Assembly (NCBI RefSeq): GCF_000321225.1 | Contig: NW_004451527.1 | Location: 99,088 to 163,087 of the forward strand | Origin: Odobenus rosmarus divergens | Lineage: Eukaryota > Chordata > Mammalia > Carnivora > Odobenidae | DNA: 64,000 nucleotides | Direction: 5' to 3' | Shown here: piece after piece, positions 32,969-45,379 of the stretch | How positions within the stretch are numbered: the stretch's first letter is position 1 | Layout: every line of letters starts with the position of its first letter | Translations under genes and position numbers: made by a program | The notes under the pieces: generated by a model | Seen by the model: the letters and a program-made list of their open reading frames with translations, nothing else | Databases searched by the model: none | What the model was told of the DNA's origin: nothing

Positions 32969-33525
32969 TGCAATGTATCTTCCAATTAGTTTGCAAGAGG
33001 TGCTGACTTACATCAGGGAATGTGGAAATTATTAGCCCCATTTCATCAAAAACTTTTGCTTAATTAGCAGATGGTACTGAAAAATGAATATGTCCTGCCA
33101 ACAATGTACTTTTTCCATTTGGAGGTTTTGTGTGTTTTTCACTTATGGCAACCGTTAAAACTAATGTCAAAAATAAACTTAGAACCAGACCTGAAAAATC
33201 TCTGTATAACAGAGTGTAAACCAAGATTTGATCAGAGAATGTGGAGTATTTATTTCATTGTTCATTATATTTTTATGAAAACATTACTCAATGAGAAAAA
33301 TAAATACTTTTCAAATATTTTTTTCTCACCTCAGCCTTCCTTGACTTTTATTTTGTATGTTTTATAATATAGAATATAAAGGCGAAATAATACATGTATA
33401 TTATTTATGAATAATACACCTACAAATAGTTGCTACCTAACCCCCAATTTTTTTTTACTGGTAGAGATTATTTAATTAGAAAAGACTAGAGCCCACAAGC
33501 CCATGAGCCCCCTGCTTTAAATCAG

Positions 33526-33840
33526 GCTTCTCAAATCCGGCTGCATATCAGACGCACACAGAAAGCATGTTAAGCCCGGATTTCTTGCCTTCATCCCTAA
33601 TCCACTTCTCTGAGAGGTGGGACCTGGATATATGATTTTTTTTTCCCCCTCAAGTAGGCTCCATGCCCAGCATGGAGCCCAATGTGGGACTTGAACTCAT
33701 CACCCTGAGATCAAGATCTGAGCTGAGATCAAGAGTTGGCTGCTTAACCAACTAAGCCACCCAGGCACCTCTGGATATATGATTTTTAAACAAATTTCCA
33801 AAGGGATGCTTTGGCATTGATCTGAGGAGAAGCATTACAG
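33526..33840. mobile_element. MER5A-like hAT element interrupted by a SINE
   Basis: AGGCTTCTCAAATCCGGCTG and TCAGACGCACACAGAAAGCA, then GGACCTGGATATATGATTTT and AGAAGCATTACAGTACCCAG, resembling MER5A internal sequence. A SINE at 33,641-33,770 splits it. Confidence 0.6.
33641..33770 (-). mobile_element. CAN-SINE, short old subfamily (antisense)
   Basis: CAAGTAGGCTCCATGCCCAG, then AACCAACTAAGCCACCCAGG. Perfect 17-bp duplication CTGGATATATGATTTTT at 33,624-33,640 and 33,771-33,787. Confidence 0.93.
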
Positions 33841-33989
33841 TACCCAGTAGGTGATTGTCTATTAACTCAAACTTCAAGAGACAAACAGATCTAGTGAGTT
33901 TCCAGAACTTACTTGGGCAGGAATAATGATAACACAGCACAGGGAGTAACACAGTTGACTGGTCATCAGGAAGCTAAAACAGAACAAGT

Positions 33990-34215
33990 TTTAGTGCCGA
34001 CTTATCAGTGAAACCTCTTAGCATGGAAACCTCTTTAGGGTCATAGCGTGGCCACATTTTTGTGCCTCAGCCCTCTCATGGGTAAAATGAGAGATGCAAT
34101 GCCACCTACTTCTTAGGATTGTTAAGAGAATTAACTGAAATGATGTGTGTAAAATGCCCACAATGGCACCTGGCACGTAGTAAAATCTTGCTGTTACTGG
34201 TATCCTAATATTTAT
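33990..34215 (+). repeat. MIR
   Basis: CAGCCCTCTCATGGGTAAAA, GGATTGTTAAGAGAATTAAC and AATGGCACCTGGCACGTAGT, the 3' two-thirds of MIR. Confidence 0.75.
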
Positions 34216-34844
34216 GTACCATCCTTTTTAGAATTGATTCGTGAAAAGAATGGTAATAAAAAATTATTATATCTGAGCATAAGTGCTTTGCCACAGTGTT
34301 TCAACATAATGTCCAAATATCCGAGAAGAAAAAAAACACTTTGGAATGACTAGAGATGTGGAAAGTCTCAACTAAATGAATTTAGTTGTGTAAAACATGA
34401 CAGTCTGCTAGTGTAATAAATATCGCCTATTTCTTCAAGTTACAAGTAATCCCCAAAGAAAACTGTGGATGTTGTCTCACAGAGATACCCATCTATCTAC
34501 CACTAATGCTGTTTTCTGTGACAGGCCCAATCTTGATTTTATTTTATTTCTTTGTTTAGGGTCTACCTCTGCTTCTGAGCTTCAACTCTGTCCTTGCAGA
34601 TATCAAGATTTCAGCGACCTCCATTAAGAAGAGGGTTAGTTCTAAAATTCACTGAATGCTGGGCTCAAACCTAGTCAAGACTCTTTCTATGTGTTGATTC
34701 CCCTTTTGAATTTCAGTTCATGCCAGAAAAAGAGCTCCTGCTTTTTTTTTTCTGGAAAAATGCAAATCTGCAAAGCATCTGACTCTGCAGGTGATTCTTC
34801 ATCTCATGATGAAGACCAGGGCGCCTTGCAAACCTTGGGGAGTT

Positions 34845-35599
34845 TCAAAGATACAAATGTAGGGATCCAAAGGGGTACATGCACCCCAATGTTTATAGCA
34901 GCAATGTCCACAATAGCCAAACTGTGGAAAGAGCCGAGATGTCCATCGACAGATGAATGGATAAAGAAGATGTGGTATATATATATACAATGGAATATTA
35001 TGCAGCCATCAAAAGGAATGAGATCTTGCCATTTGCAACGACGTGGATGGAACTGGAGGGTGTTATGCTGAGTGAAATAAGTCAATCAGAGAAAGACATG
35101 TATCCTATGACCTCACTGATATGAGGAGTTCTTAATCTCAGGAAACAAACTGAGGGTTGCTGGAGTGGTGGGGGGTGGGAGGATGGGGTGGCTGGGTGAT
35201 AGACATTGGGGAGGGTATGTGCTATGGTGAGCACTGTGAATTGTGCAAGGCTGTTGAATCATAGACCTGTACCTCTGAAACAAATAATACATTATATGTT
35301 AAAAAAAAGAAGAAGAAGAAGAAGAAGATAGCAGGAGGGGAAGAATGAAGGGGAAAATCGGAGGGGGAGACGAACCATGAGAGACGATGGACTCTGAAAA
35401 ACAAACTGAGGGTTCTAGAGGGGACGGGGGTGGGGGGATGGGTTAGCCTGGTGATGGGTATTAAAGAGAGCACGTTCTGCATGGAGCACTGGGTGTTATA
35501 CGCAAACAGTGAATCATGGAACACTACATCAAAAACTAATGATGTAATGTATGGTGATTAACATAACATAATAAAAAAGAAAAGAAAAGAAAAAAAAGA
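34845..35599 (+). mobile_element. 5'-truncated carnivore L1 (3' end)
   Basis: Starts in ORF2 (AGGGATCCAAAGGGGTACAT) and carries the same G-rich two-module 3' UTR as the copy at 10,259. The A-rich tail is (AAAAG)n. The duplication AAACCTTGGGGAGTT is perfect at 34,830-34,844 and 35,600-35,614, so this is a fairly recent insertion. The ORF2 frame is incomplete. Confidence 0.95.
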
Positions 35600-35614
35600 A
35601 AACCTTGGGGAGTT

Positions 35615-36480
35615 CTATTCAGGCAACAACCTTAGAGGATTGAGCAAGAGGACTCAGACCCCCTTACACCTTCCACCACCCAGAATTCTCCTTCTCTAGT
35701 CCACATAAGTGCCTCATCTTGACCCCTTGCTAACTGACTTCTGTTTTTTGTATGGTCACTTGTTGGCACCTACGTACCTCCTTTGCTTTAGGCTGCATGA
35801 GCCTTTGCTAAGCTGATGACCCTGCCAACATTGGACGATCAGCCCTTGCCCTTGCTAAGTCTGTGACATTTACCTCTACTTGATGGCCTGGACTCCAAAA
35901 ATCCCATCAGCATTGAACAGTGGGAAGCCCCATCTGTCCCTACTCTCTGATACTAGGGATGGCTGGACATCTGCCCATGTCTAGCTTCTGTCTGCACTGG
36001 GTTTTTCACATTGAACTTTCCTCTCTCTGACAGAAGCTTTCAGAGCATGTGGTGACTCCTGAAGGTCTCCTAGATCAGTAAGAGAAGCAAGATTTTTCTT
36101 CCCTTGGGGAGATCACCAGACAGGTGACTCATCTGTCACTCCTAATTAGCAGAAAGGGTCTGAACGTTGGAGAATACACAGAGAAAAAAGGATTGGGATT
36201 AACCAGACACCAGGGTTCATTAAAAAAAAACAAAAACATAAAAAACCATGTTTTTCCAGAATGTAGCCTATTCATGATGTAGTGTTAGGAGAACAGAGAA
36301 AAAATGAAGTTAATCAGCAGTGGTAGCCTATCTTAGAAAGTCTTGAAGAGGGGCCACCATAGAGAGATTCGGGTTGCCCATGGAGACCTGCAGAAGAAAC
36401 GGCATGTAGCCAAAGGCACCAAAAAAAAAAAAAAAAAAAAAAAAGCCCATCTTGGAAGGAGCTGATTACCAAGAACCAGG
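35615..36480. other. Intergenic, possibly an old LTR, not resolved
   Basis: A C-rich stretch at 35,620-36,070 differs from its surroundings and could be an old LTR or unique sequence. There is no coding evidence. An A run of about 24 lies at 36,420. Confidence 0.3.
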
Positions 36481-36495
36481 CATGGAATGTATTCT

Positions 36496-36691
36496 CTTTT
36501 TTTATTTTATTTATTTATTTGAAACAGACAGAGAGGGAGAGCTCCCAAGCAGGGGGGAGGGGCAGAGGGAGAGGGAGAAGCAGATTCCCCGTTGAGCAGA
36601 GAGCCTGATACGTGGCTCTGATCCCAGGACCCTGAGATCATGACCTGAGCCGAAGGCGGACACTTCACCGACTGAGCCACCCAGGCGCCCC
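36496..36691 (-). mobile_element. CAN-SINE (antisense)
   Basis: TATTTTATTTATTTATTTGA left end and GAGCCACCCAGGCGCCCC head. Duplication GGAATGTATTCT on both sides. Confidence 0.94.
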
Positions 36692-36703
36692 TGGAATGTA
36701 TTC

Positions 36704-37590
36704 TTTATAGTTTACAGAATTCTATCCAAGATCCCTTCTCTCTGATGCCACTGTGGACCCTCCAAACCAGAAGATGCAAAGGGGCAGCCAGTATTTCGTG
36801 TGGCAAGCACAATTTTAACAATTCTTTCTTTGAATGGGAATGCTTTTTATGGTGCAGGTTTCCTGCTCACCCTGTCTGACCATCCCTTTAAATCAGATCT
36901 TTTTACATATTCACAGGACTTTACTACCCGGCCTCTGAAGGCATTTGCACAGGATTGCTCAAGAATATTATCTAGAACACAGGAGATGAGAGGTTAACAA
37001 TGCCCACCTTGGATTCTGGGTTTTAGAGCCTTGGGGGATGCCTGAGAGCTTCCTGGCCAGAGGGTCTGGGAGGACTCAGGGGGGAAGGCAAGCCTGAGTA
37101 CTTGTAGACTGGGCAGGGTACTGCCCTTGTCAGAGCCTTATTCCTAGTCAGTACATTTATAGCTTGCTCATGTATCTGAGGTACTAGGCATCCAGGAACT
37201 TTTCTTCTCCAATTTTCATATTTTTCTGGGGAGGAATTCCCAAGAGAGAAATACTAAGAAATTGGTTAAGGTCAACAGACTAGAATTTAGCCAAGGTATA
37301 CTGTAACCATATTTCCAGAACCGGAATTCAGATCTCATGGTTCAAAATTGGGAACATAATATTTGAAATTGTGAGTGCCCGGGAAAAATCATGACATAGG
37401 AGCACCAGAGTAATATAGATCCCAGCCAGTGTGCCCTGGGGGCAAAAGAAGGGAAGGAAGGAGTTAGAATTGCAAGTCCCATCTGGGAGAGGGAAACAAG
37501 TATTCAGGGTTGTGCTCGACTATAAAGTGGGATCTGGACTTCTTTCTCAGAGTCCACTGAACCATCTTAAATTTCCTCCATGTACCTGAA
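36704..37590. other. Intergenic, unassigned
   Basis: No gene or confident repeat recognised. Confidence 0.4.
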
Positions 37591-37708
37591 AACATGCACA
37601 GTTGACGCTTGAACAACATGGGTTTGAACTGCGCAGGTCTACTTATACCCGAATTTTTTTTCAGTACAGTATTGTAAATGTATTTTCTTTTCCTTGTGAT
37701 TTTCTTTT

Positions 37709-37920
37709 TTTCCTTTTTTCCCCCGAAGATTTATTTATTTTAGAGGGAGAGAGAGTGGGGGTGAGGAGCGGCAGAGGGAGAGGGAAAGAGAGAGTCCCAT
37801 GTAGACTCTGCACTGAGCAAAGAGCCTGACCCAGGGCTCCATTCCACAACCGTGAGATCACAACCTGAGCCAAAACCAAGAGTCAGATGCTTACTTAACC
37901 TACTGTGCCACCTAGGTGCC
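37709..37920 (-). mobile_element. CAN-SINE (antisense), first of a pair at one target
   Basis: GAAGATTTATTTATTTTAGA left end and GTGCCACCTAGGTGCCC head. CCTTGTGATTTTC precedes it at 37,692 and recurs at 37,921. Confidence 0.93.
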
Positions 37921-37936
37921 CCTTGTGATTTTCTTT

Positions 37937-38133
37937 TCTTTCTTTCTTTTTTAAAAAGATTTTATTTATTAATGAGAGAGAGAGGACAAGCAGGGAAAGG
38001 GGCAGAAGGAGAGGGAGAAGCAGGCTCCCCACTGAGCAGGGAGCCTCATGTGGGGCTCGATCCCAGGACCCTGGGACCATGACCTGAGCTGAAGGCAGAT
38101 GCTTAACCGACTGAGCCACTCAGGCGCCACGCC
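37937..38133 (-). mobile_element. CAN-SINE (antisense), second of a pair at one target
   Basis: AAAAGATTTTATTTATTAAT left end and GAGCCACTCAGGCGCCACGC head. CCTTGTGA lies before (37,921) and after (38,134-38,141). Confidence 0.93.
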
Positions 38134-38638
38134 CCTTGTGACATTCTTAATAACTTTTTCTTTTCTCTAGCTTACTTTATTGTAAGTACATAGTATATAA
38201 CACATATACAAATAGGTGGTTAATCAACTATGTTATTGGTAAGGCTTCTAGTCAACAGTAGGCTATTAGTAGTTAAGATTTTAGGGAGCCAAAAGTTGTG
38301 ATTGGATTTTCCACTGAGGGTGTGGGTGGGTCAGCACCTCCAACTCACATTATTCGAGGGTATATTTAAAGAGATATGGACTGGTGTAGACAACCTTCTT
38401 TGTGAGTCTGTGTGTCCCTACAGGGCCACTCCTAGAACCATTCACACCACCCAAGTTTGAAAATTAAGAGACCCAATGAAGACTTCTAAGTGAAAAAGTA
38501 CTATTAATGAATTTTGCTATATTAATCTAGTAATAAATATCCACTGAATGAATTCTTACAGGATTTATCATCTATATATCTTATAATTCTTCGGTATTCA
38601 AGTAGAATTGGAACAGAGAATAAAAACAGTACATTTCT

Positions 38639-38818
38639 TTTTTTTTATAAAGATTTTATGTAATTTATTTGACAGAGAGAGACACAGCAAGAGAGGGAAC
38701 ACAAGCAGGGGGAGTGGGAGAGGGAGAAGCAGGCTTCCCTCGGAGCAGGGAGCCCGATGCGGGGCTCTATCCCTGAGCCGAAGGCAGACACTTAACGACT
38801 GAGCCACGCAGGTGCCCC
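38639..38818 (-). mobile_element. CAN-SINE (antisense)
   Basis: Perfect 16-bp duplication AAAACAGTACATTTCT at 38,623-38,638 and 38,819-38,834. About 15 bp are missing in the GATCCCAGGACCC part. Confidence 0.95.
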
Positions 38819-39199
38819 AAAACAGTACATTTCTGATTTACTAAAAAGAAAAACAGAAACATTTTCTGTAAGTAAAATAGTACATATGTATAAGGAAAAG
38901 ACATACCTTTTTATAAAACAGTTCAAAAATAATTTGGGTTTTTGAGTCATTTTAAAATGTAACTGTTTAAAGGAATATAAATATGTAGTGATAAATATTC
39001 TGTAACTGTTTTATAAGAATGCTCATTACAACAGCGAAAGAAAGGACAGCCATCATTCCTGGTTTAGCTACATATTAATTAACTAAATTTCTCTTGGTAT
39101 TACCTTTGCAATATTCACAAATTATAAGCTACCAAAGAGTATATAATGACAAGATTTTCTCCCAATCCAGTTTCTCTCCCTTGGGACAATCAATATTTT

Positions 39200-40670
39200 T
39201 GTCTTTTGGGTATCCTTCCATATATATTTTAAGCAAGTATGCATATATTAAATATACACATTCCCTCTTTTCACACAAATAGTAGTATACTAACCATGGT
39301 GTTCCTCATCTAGCTTTTTTCACTTAACATTATATATAGTTAATCATTCCATAACACTCCATAAAGAGCTTTCTTATTTTTACACCTGCAAAGTATTCCT
39401 TCTGCATTTATTTAACTGTTCACCTACTAAAGGACATTTAGCGTGATTCTAATATTTTGCTGTAAAAATGCTATACTCAATAACCTTATATGAGGTTTTG
39501 CGAACATGAGAGTATCTGCAGGAATAAGCTTCTAGAAGTATAATCTATGAGATAAAGGGAAATACATTTGTACTTTTGATAGAAATTGCTACATTGTCCT
39601 CCAATGAGTTGTGCAAATGTGTATTCCCACCAACAGTGTATAGAATGCCAGTTTTCCACACTCTCATCAATATATTGTGTTATTAAACTTTGCTTGTTAG
39701 ATAATTGAAATAGTGATATCTCGGTGTGGTTTTAATTTGCTTTTGTTTGCTTTGAATGAGGTTAAACATCTTTGCATTTTTAACAGACATTTACATTCCT
39801 TTTTGGAGATCTGTCTACTTGATATCCTTGGCCTATTTTTCTATTAGGTTATTGGTCTTTTTCTTGTTGATTTATAGGAACTCTTTATTAGTGAAATTAA
39901 CCCTTTATCTGTGTTATAAGTTGAAACATAACTTTCCCAGTTAGTTGTGTATTTTGACTGTGCTTATTGTGGTTTTTGCCAAGAAGACTTAAAGATTTTT
40001 TCCTCTTTTTTTTTTTTTTAAAGATTTTATCTATTTACTTGTTAGAGAGAGAGAGAGCACAAAATTAGGGGGAGATGCCGGCAGAGGGAGAAGCAGGCTC
40101 CCTGCTGAGCAAGGAGCCCCACGCAGGACCCGGTCCTGGAATCATGACCTGAGCGGAAGGCAACGCTTAATCAACTGAGCCATCCAGGCATCCTGAAGAT
40201 TTTTCTCTTTAATTGACTGTGTCATGCTTAGGAAGGATGGGTTCATCTTATGCGTTAATGGTTTCTTTTCTTCCCTTTTACACTAATGTATTTTATTCAT
40301 TTGGAACTTATTCTGAATTAAAGTTCGAGGTATGGATTGAAATTTACTTCTTTCCAGATTTCTACCTTCGAATGAGATCCTACTTTTATACTATAGTCTT
40401 ATAAGTATTTGAGTTTATTTCCTGTGTTCCTAATTAGTTCCATCTGTCTGTCTATTCATGTGCCAGTTCCATAAAGTTTTAATCGTTGTAGATTTAAAAT
40501 ATTTTAATATCTTTGCAGAGCTAAATCCCCTTATTTTTCTTCTCTTTCAGACTTTTTGGGGGGACTATTTCAGTTTATTTTTCCATATGAACTTTATAAT
40601 GGGCTTGTCCAGTTTCATTCAGATAATGAGTAGGAAATCTTTTTTCTTTTTCTATGAAGTGACCAACCCA
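39200..40670 (-). mobile_element. Antisense old L1M 3' region
   Basis: Inverse L1M sequence such as CACCAACAGTGTATAGAATG, TGATATCTCGGTGTGGTTTT and AACTCTTTATTAGTGAAATT. It is decayed and split by a SINE at 40,006. Confidence 0.75.
40006..40193 (-). mobile_element. CAN-SINE (antisense)
   Basis: TTTAAAGATTTTATCTATTT left end and GAGCCATCCAGGCATCCTG head. Flanked by AAGATTTTT-type repeats of the interrupted L1. Confidence 0.92.
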
Positions 40671-41112
40671 TAGAAAAATATTATTGTGGGTCATATCAAA
40701 GTAAAAAGTAACTTTATTTAGGTTTTATAATAATGACAAATGTTCATTTTCATCCTCCTGAATTAAAGAAGGGTATCGATAAAATTTCCCTTACTAAATA
40801 TAATAAATTAAGGAAACGTACTTCAAATCCACATTAAGGAAAGCTTAGATCAGTACTTCTCAACCAGGTCATATGGTATGTGAATTATAGCTCAAAGCTG
40901 TTACAAAAAATCACAATGAAACAAAACAATGTTTTAAAATTCAAACCAGATATTGTTACTTAATCTCAAAAACAAAAACCATAATGTCCTCCCCTAAGTA
41001 ATTATTAAGTCCTAAGATCTTGATTTAGCTAGAGATGCCTGTGGGATTTCCTGTAAGTCCACAGCAATATATGTCCTTGTTCATGAGGACCCTGTATGGC
41101 TGTACCCTAGGT
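40671..41112. other. Intergenic, possible hAT relic
   Basis: ATCAGTACTTCTCAACCAGG near 40,850 resembles a hAT (MER5-type) terminus. The rest is unresolved. Confidence 0.3.
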
Positions 41113-41132
41113 GAGTCCTTTCTTTTATTATT

Positions 41133-41335
41133 ATTTTTTTTAAAAAGATTTTATTTATTTATTTATTTGACACAGCGAGAGAAAGCACAAGTAGGCAGAG
41201 TGGCAGGCAGAGAAAGAGGGAGAAGCAGGCTCTCCACTGAGCAGGGAGCTGGATGTGGGGCTCATTCCCAGGACCTGGGGATCACGACCCGAGCTGAAGG
41301 CAGCCGCCCAACTGACTGAGCCACCCAGGCGCCCC
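41133..41335 (-). mobile_element. CAN-SINE (antisense), first of a pair
   Basis: AAAAGATTTTATTTATTTAT left end and GAGCCACCCAGGCGCCCC head, followed at once by another antisense copy. The outer flanks GAGTCCTTTCTTTT (41,113) and GATTCCTTTCTTTT (about 41,520) match. Confidence 0.94.
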
Positions 41336-41519
41336 TATTATTATTATTTTAAGAAGATTTTATTGTGTGAGAGAGAGAGAGCATGAGCAAGGGGAGGAGC
41401 AGAGGAAGAGGGAGAAGCGGTGCGGAGCCAGGCACGGGGCTTGATCCCACGACCCTGAGATCATGACCTGAGCCAAATCAAGAGTCAGACACTTAACTGA
41501 GTGAGCCACCCAGGTGCCT
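41336..41519 (-). mobile_element. CAN-SINE (antisense), second of a pair
   Basis: AAGAAGATTTTATTGTGTGA left end and GTGAGCCACCCAGGTGCCTG head. Confidence 0.92.
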
Positions 41520-41689
41520 GATTCCTTTCTTTTAGATAATAAGTTTTAATAATTTCTGATTTTTATAGGAAACCTACCCCATTCGATAAATTGGACAAAT
41601 TTATACTTAGTCGTTAGAAGTTACATTACCTGGCTTGTGATTTTGCTCAAGGGGGCAATGTAATTTAGCAATATGTTTAATTTCTGTGC

Positions 41690-42490
41690 ACTTTTTTGTT
41701 TTATTGTTTTTCATTTTTCCCCTAATATTTTATTATGAAAAATTTCATGCAATGGAAAAGATCATTGTTCACATCAGTCTACCTCCTGGATTTTATCATT
41801 AACATTGTATTATGTTTACCATTAACGTTGTATTACATTTACCATTAACATTGTATTACACTTGTTTTAGCACATATATATCCATTTATCCATCCCACTC
41901 TCCTTTCATTCAGCCATCTTGTTTTTGACACATTTCAAAGTAAATTGCAGATATATGTCCTCTTGAAGACTTTAGCATTCATACCACTTGATAGTTATTT
42001 CTAGTTTTTTCTTTCAATGTATATTTACGTACCTTGAAATGTACAAATCTAGATCATTTATTTGCAGCATTTTGATAAGCATATACACTTGTGTAACCCA
42101 ATCCCTGTCAAGGTATAGAACATGACCATTACATGAGAAAGTTCCCTTCTGCCCCTTCCCAGTCAATCATGCTTCACTCCCTCCTTCCCCAAAAGATGCC
42201 CAGTTTTTTGTTTTAGTTTCATTTTATATGTGTGTGTGCTAATAGTGAGGATAGATGAACAAAAAGCAGAATATGAGGACAAGCTGTGGGTATAGGGCCG
42301 GTACATGAGAATCACAGTTTTCTAGTATATATTTGTATCTGGTCAGATGATGGCTAATACTATCAATATTACCTTTCACTTAGTTGTAGTGACTTACAGT
42401 GAGGTATTTCCATTTTTTTAATCTTACAAATAATGTTGTGACGAACATTTACCCATAAATCTTTATATGCATGCATGATTATTAATAGGC
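41690..42490 (-). mobile_element. Probable antisense old LINE 3' region
   Basis: Contains GGATTTTATCATTAACATTG and two further near-repeats of TTACCATTAAC(A/G)TTGTATTA (three imperfect copies at about 41,796-41,862), then TGTGTAACCCAATCCCTGTC and CAATCATGCTTCACTCCCTC, as in old L1 3' UTRs. Family not certain. Confidence 0.45.
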
Positions 42491-42499
42491 ATAATTAGT

Positions 42500-43130
42500 T
42501 AACATCTTCTAGCTGAACTGGCAGAACTTGGTTCTTTTAATGAGAGTTAAAAGCTTCTCACATGCTGTTTATTTCCAATTAAATACAATGTTTAATCAAT
42601 ATCTAGAAACCCACACAGCTTGCAACCCTCTGCCTGGAGAGGCAAAATCAGTCATTGGATGACGTGGTCTTAAGGCCTCAGCAATTGGAGGTGGACAGGA
42701 GATGGGTTTTGCTCAAAGCCAACTGCTGAGCCCTTATAGGGGATATCTAGTGATTGTTTCAGCCAAATAGTGGTGTTTGACCCTTACTTTCTCGAGGCTG
42801 AAATTGGGGTCCTAAAGGGAAATCTAGATAGACTTACTTTTACCTTATTTGAAATGTGAAGTGAAACATGTCTTTATAATCTAACCATTGAGACAAAGGT
42901 ATCAAAAAGAACCAGCAAGCTAGATTTCTAAACAAAGGTGCTCTCAGTTGGAGATATGCACATTACTTCTTTCTGCACCCTCTTTTGGGACAAGGCCCTC
43001 TGATATTGACATACATTGCTCATAGCAATGGTCTTAATCTGTTACTCCCATCCTCTTTAAAGACAAAGAAATGTAACTTTTTATGTACAATCTAAAATAA
43101 TACTGGAGAACAGCAGGTTTTTAAAAAATA
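42500..43130. other. Intergenic, unassigned
   Basis: No gene or named repeat recognised. Confidence 0.4.
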
Positions 43131-43135
43131 TTCCT

Positions 43136-43327
43136 GGGGCGCCTGGGTGGCTCAGATGGTTAAGCATCTGCCTTTGGCTCAGGTCATGATTTCCAGGTCC
43201 TGGAATCGAGCCCCGCATTGGGCTCTCTGCTCAGTGGGGAGTCTGCTTTTCCCTCTCCCTCTGCCTCTCTCCCTGTTTGTACTCTCTCTCTCTCCCTGTC
43301 AAATGAATAAATAAAATCTTAAAAAAA
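43136..43327 (+). mobile_element. CAN-SINE
   Basis: GGGGCGCCTGGGTGGCTCAG head and TCAAATGAATAAATAAAATC tail. Close to consensus. Confidence 0.94.
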
Positions 43328-45280
43328 TATATTCTTAATAGTTGCCTAATCTCTAGTATTGCCTCTAGGATTTCTATCAAAGAAACAAGTTTTATTAAAG
43401 AAATATGTATAATTGGAAAAGAGGGCTTGTAGCACTTTACATAAGACTGTGAATAAATCAACTATCCACGTCAAAGAATAGGGGTGGGATTCTCATAGTA
43501 TTTATGGGGATGGGGAGACCAAAAGTCCTCCAAGCTAATTTTTGGCACCACTCCAATCTCCAAAGAGCTGGAAATGAGAAATGAGATGACATACACATGC
43601 AACAGTGACATTTAGACAACAGGAACTGGTTGGGAACCCTACTGGAAGATACTGGAATAAAGTGTCAGAAAATTGCTTGAATAGAACTATTTCGTTATCT
43701 GGTCATGCTGCATCTGGAGCTGGATGATGACAAGATACTATATTTGGTTCATTTGTCAGCAAAACTATAGGGCTGTGGATGCCTTTTCTTAATCTGCCAA
43801 AGTGGCCAAGCCAATGGAAATACAAAACAATTGTTTGGGAAGGGCAGTGCCTTCTTTTTCTGCATCAATCTTATCCAATTGTTGGTAAGTTATGTTCATA
43901 TTTTGAAAGAAGAACTTCATTTGATTTTGGATACTAACCCCTCCAGGCACTAAAATATAAACCCCAAAGAAAAGAAGGCCATCTTCCAATCTGCACCTTC
44001 AAAGGAGAGAATGGTAGGGAGCCAAAAATCCTCCTTTTCTTTGTCATTTGTTCTCTTCTCATCAGCACCATGGAGAATACGTAGACAGAATATTTAGCCT
44101 GTACTCTGGACCGGACAGCGTGGATGGGAAACTTTTCCTCCCAGTTCTTATAAGATTTCCCCTCAAAGGACCCCACATTTAGGTTTCCTCAGGACCGACA
44201 AGTGCAAGATGGGCTACTGATTCTTAGATGGGGATTCGGCAGTGTTATAATTACTTAGACTTAGAGATATGGCTGGGTCAGTCAAACCCTCTGAAGGGAG
44301 TTGGGAGGCAGAGTGGAAAATGAAAGCCTCTCCACTTAAGTACATCTACCCATCTTCAATATGACTTTATTATCTCCCCAATTTACTTTTCCTAAGCCCT
44401 ATCTCCAGCCACTGTTAGCATCTGAGCAATCATGATGAGGCTGAAGTTGGGTTTACAGCAAGAAGGCAGGGCTCTTTTGACCGAGGACACATTTCCAACA
44501 TGCTATGAGGAAGTTCCAGCACAGATAAGGTCAGTGCCGAAGGAGGTTTGAGAAGGAGGTCCTTGTGTACATTGTGCAATGCTTCCAAAGGGCAGGGATC
44601 GTCCAGCTCCACGGTCTAGATTACTTGCCATGTTGTATCCTTGCTCATTCTATTATAGGAAGAGATACCTCTACCCAGAGACCCAGGTCTCCACCTTCCC
44701 AATCACCTTTCCATTGGCCCAGAAACTCTTAGCTTCACAGAGGACTGTTTTGCTGCTTTTAGCTGCTGCCTTCCTAAAATCAAAGTCTCTGTGCAAAGCA
44801 ATGGCAGAAATTTTATTTTTGGAGGGAGGTTGTCATTTTATGTAGTTCATGATAACGACCATGCCTGGTCTTACAAGTTGCAGAGGAGGTGGGCGAGGGA
44901 ACCCAGAGTGTGTTGAAGGGGAAGATGGTGACATAAATAGTATATTTGGGGAGGCCAGGGAATGTTGGGTGCTTAAAACACTGTTTTTCAAACTTAATGC
45001 CTATACAAATTACGTGGGGATATTATGAAAATGTATTTTCTGATTCGTAGTTTCAGGATGAGACCGTACTTTGAGTGGCACTCCCTGGCAGCCCCCAGGC
45101 CAGTGTAGAGGGTTGGGGTGTTAGGCAGAACTTAACAGGAGCTTCAGATGGAACCACAGCTAGAGCCAACTCCCCTCTGGACGAGCCGCGCCCGATACTA
45201 GACAGAAAGCATGACCCCTGGGATCCTTTTTAGTTTTATCGCTCTGATTTAGGGTTCTGAGGTTTCCAACAAGGAGGTCC
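43328..45280. other. Intergenic sequence upstream of MAP2K4, mostly unassigned
   Basis: No exon recognised. Near 44,980-45,110 the sequence AACACTGTTTTTCAAACTTA and AGTTTCAGGATGAGACCGTA suggests a decayed MER5-type hAT element. Confidence 0.4.
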
Positions 45281-45379
45281 TTTTTTTTTTTTGTAGGCTC
45301 CATGCCCAGCATGGTGCTGGAACTCACGACCCCGAGATCAAGAGTCCCATGCGCCACCAACTGAGCCAGCCAGGTGTCC
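45281..45379 (-). mobile_element. CAN-SINE, short old subfamily (antisense)
   Basis: TTTGTAGGCTCCATGCCCAG, then GAACTCACGACCCCGAGATC and ACTGAGCCAGCCAGGTGTCC. It lies about 390 bp before the MAP2K4 start codon, at the edge of the CpG island. Confidence 0.9.

Larger units (their letters stand above)
37598..38362. mobile_element. Tigger/pogo-type DNA transposon (MER2-like) with two SINEs inside
   Basis: Left end CAGTTGACGCTTGAACAACA then GGGTTTGAACTGCGCAGGTC. The internal segment CTAGCTTACTTTATTGTAAG and AGGCTTCTAGTCAACAGTAG matches the Tigger-related MER2 group, and the decayed right end is TTATTCGAGGGTA. Two antisense SINEs occupy 37,709-38,133. There is no transposase frame. Confidence 0.75.
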
